Below are positions 1 through 5,312 of a stretch of 9,910 bases of DNA, piece after piece (the first letter of the stretch is position 1; each line of letters opens with the position of its first letter). Origin of the DNA: Erysipelotrichaceae bacterium (GTDB lineage Bacteria > Bacillota_I > Bacilli_A > Erysipelotrichales > Coprobacillaceae); contig JAJQDJ010000122.1 in NCBI GenBank assembly GCA_021202205.1, positions 1-9,910 on the forward strand, in the 5' to 3' direction. A program made the position numbers and the translations under genes. The notes under the pieces were generated by a model. It saw only the letters and a program-made list of their open reading frames with translations. It was not told where the DNA came from and ran no database searches.

Positions 1-100
1 CTTCTCATTTTTGAGAAGGGGAATGTCACCAAATCTTAACTTAATGACATTGGGCTATGCCCATTTTTTATTATACATTATATTTATATATAATGAAAGG
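1..100. other. Left edge: short reading-frame end, hairpins, possible end of an insertion sequence
   Basis: A frame open from base 1 closes with TAA at 37-39 (last residues EKGNVTKS), so a gene may end here, but 12 codons are too few to name it. Bases 1-7 pair with 12-18 as a 7-bp hairpin with no T-run. AATGTCA at 22-28 is the inverse of TGACATT at 45-51. Read on the minus strand from base 55, the segment begins GCCCAATGTCATTAAGTTAA, which reminds me of terminal inverted repeats of IS4/IS231-type elements in Firmicutes. That is memory, not a database match. If right, the element lies to the left of the window. Confidence 0.25.
51..70 (+). terminator. Rho-independent terminator at the left edge
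   Basis: TGGGC at 51-55 pairs with GCCCA at 59-63 around a TAT loop and is followed at once by TTTTTTA at 64-70. The stem is only 5 bp but GC-rich. It would end transcription entering from the left and insulate the small unit that follows. Confidence 0.6.
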
Positions 101-127
101 GCTTACATTAAATTTTATTTTCATATT

Positions 128-142
128 TTGCAAACGAAAACA
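128..142 (+). promoter_or_regulatory. cre-like site (candidate CcpA operator)
   Basis: The 15 bases TTGCAAACGAAAACA fit the Bacillus catabolite-responsive-element consensus WTGNAANCGNWNNCW at every specified position. The site lies just upstream of the -35 region of the promoter for the 35-codon gene, a position from which CcpA usually activates rather than represses. The match is to a degenerate consensus in AT-rich DNA, so chance is a real possibility. A ccpA-like gene is encoded later in this window. Confidence 0.35.
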
Positions 143-143
143 C

Positions 144-172
144 TTTCATTTTTTAAATATTTGTGCTATTAT
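144..172 (+). promoter_or_regulatory. Extended -10 promoter for the 35-codon gene
   Basis: The -10 box is TATTAT at 167-172, preceded by TG at 164-165 with one base between, which makes an extended -10. The -35 region 17 bases upstream, TTTCAT at 144-149, is poor. Transcription would begin at about 179, roughly 35 bases before the TTG start codon. Confidence 0.55.
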
Positions 173-214
173 ATAGACAAAGAAAAGGAAGACACAAGAA
201 AGGAGGTCTTAAAA

Positions 215-322
215 TTGAAAGTAAAAATTGATAATAAGATGTTAAGACCTATGTTGGTAGAAAATCTTGATCTTCCAAAAGATTTTAGATTAAGTCGAGA
301 TATTCTACCCCCAAACATATAA
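215..322 (+). CDS. Small hypothetical protein, 35 aa, TTG start
   Basis: I do not recognise this protein. The start TTG at 215 was chosen because a near-perfect ribosome binding site, AAAGGAGG at 199-206, lies 8 bases upstream. The same frame is open back to base 11, but the upstream part crosses a terminator and a promoter and is not a credible protein. The product is basic at its N terminus (KVKIDNK) with a central stretch LVENLDLPKDFRLSRD, and has no membrane segment, signal peptide or cysteines. It has its own promoter upstream, and the next terminator is at 618-650, so it seems to be the only intact gene in that unit. It could be a true small protein, a leader peptide, or the N-terminal remnant of a larger gene. 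The start site is well supported; the function is unknown. Confidence 0.5.
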   Translation: MKVKIDNKMLRPMLVENLDLPKDFRLSRDILPPNI

Positions 323-617
323 GAGGCCTTATATATAGGTCAAAATCTTAAACAAGTGAATGATTAAAGTCGCATGTTCAATAGATAAGATAAATTCATG
401 TAGTGATTATATCAATAAGTAACTCTTAGATATTGAAGTCTGATGGATCTAGGGAAAAGAAAGGAAAGAGTTGTTAACATTTCATTGATATGTATGAAGA
501 TGGAATTAAATAAAGATGATGGTAGGAATGATTAACAGCAGCACATAATTAAAAATTTCTCTCGATAATAATTTATAATAAATAAAACGCATAGAAGGTT
601 TACTTCTTTAGATGATA
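323..617 (+). other. Gene-poor stretch with possible remains of a serine recombinase
   Basis: There is no intact gene here. GGCCT and AGGTC at about 325-341 can form a small hairpin. In shifting frames the plus strand gives peptides in the order of a serine recombinase N-terminal domain: MIKVACSIDKINSCSDYINK from 360 (compare KVA.Y.RVSTDK...NS), then LLDIE near 424-438, DGSREKKGK near 443-467, and FIDMYEDGIK near 481-510 (compare F..MIEDA..GKID). Stops and frame changes separate them. This would be a badly decayed gene with deletions. The matches are short and from memory, so this is a hint only. The stretch could equally be a long 3' untranslated region or a non-coding RNA. Confidence 0.25.
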
Positions 618-650
618 GAATAGGAGATGGAAATCTCCTATTCGTTTTTT
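618..650 (+). terminator. Strong rho-independent terminator ending the small unit
   Basis: GAATAGGAGAT at 618-628 pairs perfectly with ATCTCCTATTC at 633-643 (11 bp) around a GGAA loop, followed by GTTTTTT. It closes the transcription unit that begins near 179 and separates it from the hisS promoter 50 bases downstream. Confidence 0.9.
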
Positions 651-697
651 ATAAGAATATTAACTAAGATTATAATAAATGCTTTTGATAAATTTTA

Positions 698-726
698 TTG
701 CATTTTATGAAATTATATTTTATAAT
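698..726 (+). promoter_or_regulatory. Sigma-A-type promoter of the hisS-aspS operon
   Basis: TTGCAT at 698-703 and a perfect TATAAT at 721-726 are 17 bases apart. Transcription would start at about 733, just at the 5' end of the T-box leader. Confidence 0.85.
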
Positions 727-732
727 GCCTTT

Positions 733-930
733 GTATTCGTTGAAGAAGATTAAATAGTGAAATTTGATAGGGACATTGTGGATGGTGGAAACAATGAAAT
801 GTAGCTATGGGACACTTTGGAGAATGTTACGAAAGTAACCGTTCATTGCGTTAAGATGGAGAGTGTACGTTATTAACGTAAACTAAGGTGGTACCGCGAT
901 CATTCGTCCTTAGATAGGGACGTTTTTTTA
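733..930 (+). promoter_or_regulatory. T-box riboswitch controlling hisS-aspS-pepP
   Basis: The leader carries the T-box core AAGGTGGTACCGCG at 885-898, which binds the acceptor end of uncharged tRNA. The antiterminator stem CTAAGG (883-888) with CCTTAG (908-913) uses the same bases as the terminator at 905-922, so the two exclude each other. Stem III is TACGTT (866-871) with AACGTA (875-880). Just before it is a GAAA-capped hairpin at 826-839. Stem I spans about 740-825. It includes an AGTGA element at 757-761 (loop E-like), CATTG/CAATG (774-778 with 792-796) and ATAG/CTAT (767-770 with 805-808). The specifier region after CTAT reads GGGACAC (809-815), containing overlapping GAC (Asp) and CAC (His) codons. 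Uncharged tRNA should promote read-through into the synthetase genes. The T-box identity is near certain; the exact Stem I fold is my hand model. Confidence 0.95.
905..929 (+). terminator. T-box conditional terminator
   Basis: CGTCCTT at 905-911 pairs with AGGGACG at 916-922 (7 bp with one G-T pair), followed by seven T residues at 923-929. It forms only when the antiterminator does not. Confidence 0.92.
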
Positions 931-951
931 TTTTACAAAGGAGGAAAGATT

Positions 952-2217
952 ATGGCTTATAAAGCCCCAAGAGGAACTGTTGATATTTTACCTGATAAGT
1001 CAGCAAAATGGCAAAAGATGGAACAGTTATTACGTACTATTTGTGCAAACTATAATGTTAAAGAAATGAGAACACCAATATTTGAACATACGGAATTATT
1101 TAATCGTGCTGTTGGTGATACAACAGACGTTGTTTCTAAGGAAATGTATACATTTAATGATAAAAAAGGAAGATCTATTACTTTAAGACCTGAAGGAACA
1201 GCAGGGATTGCTAGGGCATATGTTGAAAATAAAATGTATGGTTATCCTGAAAAATTACAAAAAGTTTATTATTTAGGACCAATGTTTCGTTATGAAAGAC
1301 CACAAAATGGAAGACAAAGACAATTTCATCAATTTGGTGTAGAAATGATTGGTATAGAATCTCCATATATCGATGTCGAATGCATGTTGATGGCTGTAAC
1401 TATTGTGCAATCCTTAGGTTTAAAAAATATTACATTACATATTAATTCATTAGGGGATCAGGATTCTAGAGATGCTTATAGAGAAGCTTTAAAGCAACAT
1501 TTTAAACCTGTCTTAAATGAATTATGTCATGATTGCCAGGAAAGATATGAAAAAAATCCATTAAGAATATTAGATTGTAAAGTTGATAAAGATCATCCAG
1601 CTATGCAAGATGCTCCTCGTACTATTGATTATTTAAGTGATAAAGCCAAAGCTCATTTTGATAAAGTTTGTTCATTATTGGATGATTTAGACATTGATTA
1701 TGTTATTGATACTAATTTAGTAAGAGGTTTAGATTATTATACACATACAATTTTTGAAGTTATTTCAGATGATCCTAAGTTAGGAGCAGGTTCTACTGTT
1801 GGTGGTGGAGGCCGTTATAGCGGTTTGGTTGAAGAAGTAGGTGGTCCTAGTGCTCCTGGTGTTGGTTTTGCTTTTGGCTTAGAAAGATTAATGATTGCTA
1901 TGGGAGAGGATACTGATAATCAAGAAGGTATTGATGTTTATGTTATGCCTTTAGGTGATAAGGCTAGAGATTTAGCTATGCAATTGATTACAGTACTTCG
2001 AGCTCAAGGATTTATATGTGATATGGATTATATGGGTAGAGGTTTGAAAGGACAATTTAAATCAGCTGATCGTTTTAAGGCAAAGTTTTCTATTATTTTA
2101 GGTGATGAAGAAGTAGAAAAGAAAGTTGTCAATATTAAATCTAATGCTACAAGAGAACAGGTTGAAGTAGCTTTGGATGATGTTGTTAGTTATATAGAAG
2201 GAGAATTGTATGAATAG
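952..2217 (+). CDS. hisS: Histidyl-tRNA synthetase
   Basis: This class II synthetase attaches histidine to tRNA-His in the cytoplasm, using ATP. The 421-residue length is normal for the bacterial enzyme. The start has the ribosome binding site AAAGGAGGA at 937-945, 6 bases upstream, and the N terminus (AYKAPRGTVDILP) is typical. Motif 1 lies at about 40-65. Motif 2 is GPMFRYERPQNGRQRQFHQF at about 109-128 with Arg113. The histidine-specific signature LVRGLDYYT is at 256-264 with Arg258. Motif 3 is GVGFAFGLERL at 303-313 with Arg312. Residues from about 327 form the anticodon-binding domain. It is the first gene after the T-box leader, and its last 8 bases overlap aspS. No defects were seen. 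Confidence 0.98.
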   Translation: MAYKAPRGTVDILPDKSAKWQKMEQLLRTICANYNVKEMRTPIFEHTELFNRAVGDTTDVVSKEMYTFNDKKGRSITLRPEGTAGIARAYVENKMYGYPEKLQKVYYLGPMFRYERPQNGRQRQFHQFGVEMIGIESPYIDVECMLMAVTIVQSLGLKNITLHINSLGDQDSRDAYREALKQHFKPVLNELCHDCQERYEKNPLRILDCKVDKDHPAMQDAPRTIDYLSDKAKAHFDKVCSLLDDLDIDYVIDTNLVRGLDYYTHTIFEVISDDPKLGAGSTVGGGGRYSGLVEEVGGPSAPGVGFAFGLERLMIAMGEDTDNQEGIDVYVMPLGDKARDLAMQLITVLRAQGFICDMDYMGRGLKGQFKSADRFKAKFSIILGDEEVEKKVVNIKSNATREQVEVALDDVVSYIEGELYE

Positions 2218-3961
2218 AACTCATAATAATGGTGAATTAAGAATTGAAAATGCAGGTCAGGAAGTAGAATTGCTTGGTTGGGTTGCAAAGAAAAGAAATC
2301 TAGGGGCTTTGGTTTTTATTGATCTTAGAGATAGATATGGTATCACTCAGATTATTTTTGATGAAAGTTTTGATGAAAGACTTAGAGAAGTAAAAAATGA
2401 ATATATATTAGATGTAAAAGGGACAGTGGTAGAAAGAAGTTCTAAAAATCCTAAAATGCCTACAGGTGATATAGAAATTCAAGCTCATGACTTTGAAATT
2501 ATCAATACATCTAAGTTAACACCAATCATTGTGGCTGATGAAACAGATGCTTTAGAAGAAAAACGTATGGAATACCGTTATTTAGACTTACGTCGACCAG
2601 TTATGCAACAAAACATTATCACAAAACATCAAATCACCAGATCTATTCGTGAATATTTAGATAGTCATGACTTTATTGATATTGAAACACCTTATCTCAA
2701 TCGCTCAACTCCTGAAGGAGCAAGAGACTTCCTAGTACCTTCACGTGTTCATAAAGGTGAATTTTATGCTTTACCTCAATCACCACAATTATTTAAACAA
2801 TTATTAATGGTGGCTGGTTTTGAAAGATATTATCAGATTGCCAGATGCTTTAGAGATGAAGATTTAAGAGCTGATAGACAAATAGAATTTACACAAGTTG
2901 ATGTTGAAATGAGTTTTATGTCTACAGATCAAATTATTGAAATTGGTGAAGGTATGATTCAAAAGCTTATGAAAGATGTAAAAGGTATTGATATTGAACT
3001 CCCTTTACGACGTCTTACATGGCATGAAGCAATGGAAAGATATGGTATTGATAAGCCAGATACCAGATTTGGATTGGAATTAGTGAATTTGAATAATGTT
3101 GTCAAAGATGTTGATTTTGCAGTATTTAAAAATTCCTTAGACAATGGTGGTTATGTTAAGGGGATTAATGTAAAAGGAGAAGCCCCTCATTATTCAAGAA
3201 AAAAGATTGATAAATTAACAGATCTTGCTAAAACTTATAAAGCCAAGGGTTTAGCTTGGCTAAAAGTTGGTAGTGATAAGGTACAAGGCCCTATATCAAA
3301 AATCTTTAATGATGAACAGTTATCTAATTTGTTAACTGCTATGGATGCATCTGAAAATGACTTATTATTATTTGTTAGTGATGTAAAATATGAAGTTGTG
3401 TGTGATGCACTTGCAGCTATTAGAAATCATTTGGGTAAAGAATTAAAACTTTATGATCCTGCTACTTTTGATTTCTTATGGATTGTAGATTTCCCAATGT
3501 TTGAATATGATGATGAAACACAGCGTTATTATGCTAAACATCATCCGTTTACTAAACCAAAAGATGAAGACATTGATAAAATGGAAACGGATCCTGAACA
3601 TTGTTTAGCTGATGCATATGATATTGTTTTAAATGGTTATGAATTAGGTGGTGGTTCTCAAAGAATCTACGACCAATCTGTTCAAGAACGTGCTTTTAAA
3701 GCTTTAGGTTTTACACAGGAGGGCATCGATAGTCAATTTGGCTGGTTTGTAGAAGGCTTACAATATGGAACACCTCCTCATGGTGGCTTTGCTTTAGGAT
3801 TGGATCGATTGGCTATGTTACTTTGTGGAACTGATTCTATTAGAGATGTTATTGCCTTTCCTAAGAATACCAGTGCAACTTGTCCAATGTCAAAAGCTCC
3901 TACACAAGTAACTGACTTGCAATTAGATGAATTAGGAATCGAGGTAAATAAACATGAATAA
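2210..3961 (+). CDS. aspS: Aspartyl-tRNA synthetase
   Basis: This class II synthetase attaches aspartate to tRNA-Asp. At 583 residues it is the bacterial type. An OB-fold anticodon-binding domain occupies about 1-105 (GWVAKKRNLGALVFIDLRDR at 23-42). The substrate-binding QSPQ is at 190-193, and motif 2, FRDEDLRADRQIEFTQVDVE, is at 214-233. The inserted GAD domain lies at about 290-415 and motif 3, GGFALGLDRL, at 525-534. Leu31 aligns with Leu30 of the E. coli enzyme rather than the His found in non-discriminating enzymes, which suggests specificity for tRNA-Asp. The ATG lies inside the end of hisS, with AAGGAG upstream at about 2198-2203. Translation is therefore probably coupled. The gene overlaps the following peptidase gene in the same 8-base way. 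Confidence 0.98.
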   Translation: MNRTHNNGELRIENAGQEVELLGWVAKKRNLGALVFIDLRDRYGITQIIFDESFDERLREVKNEYILDVKGTVVERSSKNPKMPTGDIEIQAHDFEIINTSKLTPIIVADETDALEEKRMEYRYLDLRRPVMQQNIITKHQITRSIREYLDSHDFIDIETPYLNRSTPEGARDFLVPSRVHKGEFYALPQSPQLFKQLLMVAGFERYYQIARCFRDEDLRADRQIEFTQVDVEMSFMSTDQIIEIGEGMIQKLMKDVKGIDIELPLRRLTWHEAMERYGIDKPDTRFGLELVNLNNVVKDVDFAVFKNSLDNGGYVKGINVKGEAPHYSRKKIDKLTDLAKTYKAKGLAWLKVGSDKVQGPISKIFNDEQLSNLLTAMDASENDLLLFVSDVKYEVVCDALAAIRNHLGKELKLYDPATFDFLWIVDFPMFEYDDETQRYYAKHHPFTKPKDEDIDKMETDPEHCLADAYDIVLNGYELGGGSQRIYDQSVQERAFKALGFTQEGIDSQFGWFVEGLQYGTPPHGGFALGLDRLAMLLCGTDSIRDVIAFPKNTSATCPMSKAPTQVTDLQLDELGIEVNKHE

Positions 3962-5033
3962 TCAAAGAATTGAAAAGGTCTTAAGTCAAATGGCTCAAAA
4001 AGGTATCGATCATCTTATAATAAGTGATCAATACTCTATTGATTATTTGTTAGGTTATAATAATTGGCCAGGAGAAAGAATGTATGTATTATTGTTGGAT
4101 ATCAATAGTCATCATCATTTATTCTTAAATAAATTATTCTATCTTGATCAACAATTAGATATTGATATTGTCTGGTATGATGATACTCAAGATGGTGCAG
4201 CTATTGTTGCTTCATATCTTGATGATGCTTTATGTGTAGGTGTTGATAAAAAATGGGAAGCAAAGTTTTTATTAAGAGTGATGGATAAGGCATCTCATTG
4301 TCACTTTGAAGGTGGTTCAGAATGTATCGATTATATTCGTATGATTAAAGATGAAGAAGGACAGAAGCTCATGAGAGAAGCATCACGTATTAATGATTTA
4401 GCTATTGATCAAGTTATTCAATTATGTGCGAAAGGAAATCTTACTGAAAAAGAAGTGGAAGCACATATTCCTCAGATTTATCATGATTTAGGTTGTGAAG
4501 GCTTGTCTTTTGGAGCTATTATTGGTTATGGTCCAAATGGGGCTGATGGTCATCATAGCTGTGATGATTCATCATTAAAACCAGGTGATAGTATTGTTAT
4601 AGATATGGGTGGCATTTATCATGGCTATTGCAGTGATATGACAAGAACTGTTTTCTATAAAGAAATTTCTTCTGAACAGGAAAAAGTCTATAATCTTGTC
4701 AGACAAGCCAATGAAGCAGCTGAAGCTATGATTAAACCTGGGGTTAGACTATGTGATATTGATAAAACAGCTAGAGATATGATTACAGAAGCTGGTTATG
4801 GACCAAACTTTAATCATCGCTTAGGACATTTCATTGGACGTGAATGTCATGAATGGGGAGATGTTTCACAAGCATTTGATATGAAAGTAGAAGAAGGCAT
4901 GATTTTTTCTATTGAACCAGGTGTTTATCTTCAAGATAACTTTGGTGTTAGAGTTGAAGATTTGGTGCTTGTTACAAAAGATGGTTGTGAAGTTCTCAAT
5001 CATTATACTAAAGATATTATTATAATTGGTTAA
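3954..5033 (+). CDS. M24-family Xaa-Pro peptidase (aminopeptidase P/prolidase type)
   Basis: The product, 359 residues, has the two-domain layout of bacterial Xaa-Pro peptidases: a creatinase-like N-terminal domain (about 1-130) and a C-terminal pita-bread metallopeptidase domain (about 135-355). All five metal ligands of the family are visible: Asp217 (VIDMGG), Asp228 (CSDMTRT), His292 (HRLGHFIG), Glu321 (SIEPG) and Glu335 (RVEDL). His200-His201 follow PNGADG at the usual substrate-site position. It should cut peptides next to proline, in the cytoplasm, using two Mn or Co ions. No signal peptide is present. The ATG overlaps the aspS stop by 8 bases, with GAGGT at 3941-3945 as ribosome binding site, so it belongs to the T-box operon. 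Whether it acts as an aminopeptidase or a dipeptidase cannot be told from sequence, so I give no symbol. Confidence 0.93.
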   Translation: MNNQRIEKVLSQMAQKGIDHLIISDQYSIDYLLGYNNWPGERMYVLLLDINSHHHLFLNKLFYLDQQLDIDIVWYDDTQDGAAIVASYLDDALCVGVDKKWEAKFLLRVMDKASHCHFEGGSECIDYIRMIKDEEGQKLMREASRINDLAIDQVIQLCAKGNLTEKEVEAHIPQIYHDLGCEGLSFGAIIGYGPNGADGHHSCDDSSLKPGDSIVIDMGGIYHGYCSDMTRTVFYKEISSEQEKVYNLVRQANEAAEAMIKPGVRLCDIDKTARDMITEAGYGPNFNHRLGHFIGRECHEWGDVSQAFDMKVEEGMIFSIEPGVYLQDNFGVRVEDLVLVTKDGCEVLNHYTKDIIIIG

Positions 5034-5052
5034 GCAAATGCTTAACCTTTTT
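5028..5052 (+). terminator. Terminator of the hisS-aspS-peptidase operon
   Basis: GGTTAAGC at 5028-5035 pairs perfectly with GCTTAACC at 5040-5047 around AAAT, followed by five T residues. The peptidase stop codon (5031-5033) lies inside the left arm. Confidence 0.9.
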
Positions 5053-5065
5053 AAATAATCATACT

Positions 5066-5094
5066 ATAAAGGATAGCTTGTAGCTATCCTTTAT
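5066..5094 (-). terminator. 13-bp perfect hairpin at the end of the minus-strand small gene
   Basis: Plus-strand ATAAAGGATAGCT at 5066-5078 is the exact reverse complement of 5082-5094, with a 3-base loop. On the minus strand it starts within the last codons of the 31-aa gene and includes its TAA stop. The bases after it on the minus strand are AT-rich (AGTATGATTATTTAAAAA) but lack an immediate T-run, so it is an imperfect intrinsic terminator or an mRNA-stabilising hairpin. On the plus strand no T-run follows either. Confidence 0.6.
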
Positions 5095-5186
5095 GCTCTG
5101 GCATTTGAATTATCTTCATATTGTTCATCCATCGGTTGTTTTGTTATATCTGATGGGTCATAAACATTGGGTTTGTTTTTCTTCAT
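5091..5186 (-). CDS. Small hypothetical hydrophilic protein, 31 aa
   Basis: Read on the minus strand, AAAGGAG (5193-5199) stands 6 bases before an ATG at 5186-5184. A 31-codon frame follows, ending in TAA at 5093-5091. The product begins MKKNKPNVYDPSDITKQPMD and ends EQYEDNSNARA. It is polar, with a basic N terminus and an acidic middle, and has no membrane segment or cysteines. I do not recognise the family. The support is the consensus binding site at ideal spacing, the hairpin directly at the stop codon, and its place in an otherwise empty gap between two plus-strand operons. TATAAT occurs on the minus strand at 5219-5214, about 15 bases upstream of the binding site, but I see no good -35 box. 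It might be a small envelope- or spore-type protein, which is a guess. Confidence 0.65.
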   Translation of the reverse strand: MKKNKPNVYDPSDITKQPMDEQYEDNSNARA

Positions 5187-5262
5187 AATAGTCTCCTTTA
5201 TTTTTGATTTTCGATTATATTATGGATGCTTTTTAAAATTTTTATGAAAATATTTTTTATTG

Positions 5263-5293
5263 TTGATACATTTTTTATGTTTTATGGTAGAAT
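5263..5293 (+). promoter_or_regulatory. Promoter for murC
   Basis: The -10 box is TAGAAT at 5288-5293, preceded by TGG (extended -10). TTGATA at 5263-5268 is a fair -35 but at a long 19-base spacing. Transcription would start near 5300, giving a very short leader before the murC binding site. Confidence 0.6.
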
Positions 5294-5300
5294 AGTACAC

Positions 5301-5308
5301 GAGGTGAA
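5301..5308 (+). promoter_or_regulatory. Ribosome binding site that fixes the murC start
   Basis: GAGGTGAA lies 4 bases before the ATG at 5313. The upstream ATG at 5226 has no comparable site and precedes the promoter, so 5313 is the true start. Confidence 0.85.
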
Positions 5309-5312
5309 TATA

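Noticed and set aside
11..214. Upstream part of the open frame leading into the 35-codon gene
   Set aside because: It crosses a terminator and a promoter, its start has no binding site, and the coded peptide is an AT-rich low-quality sequence. The TTG at 215 has a strong binding site.
2959..3144. Minus-strand 61-codon open frame inside aspS
   Set aside because: It lies antisense within a highly conserved synthetase, has no binding site, and is a shadow of the real frame.
5226..5312. Longer N terminus for murC
   Set aside because: It would place the start before the promoter -10 box, lacks a binding site, and adds a hydrophobic segment not found in MurC.
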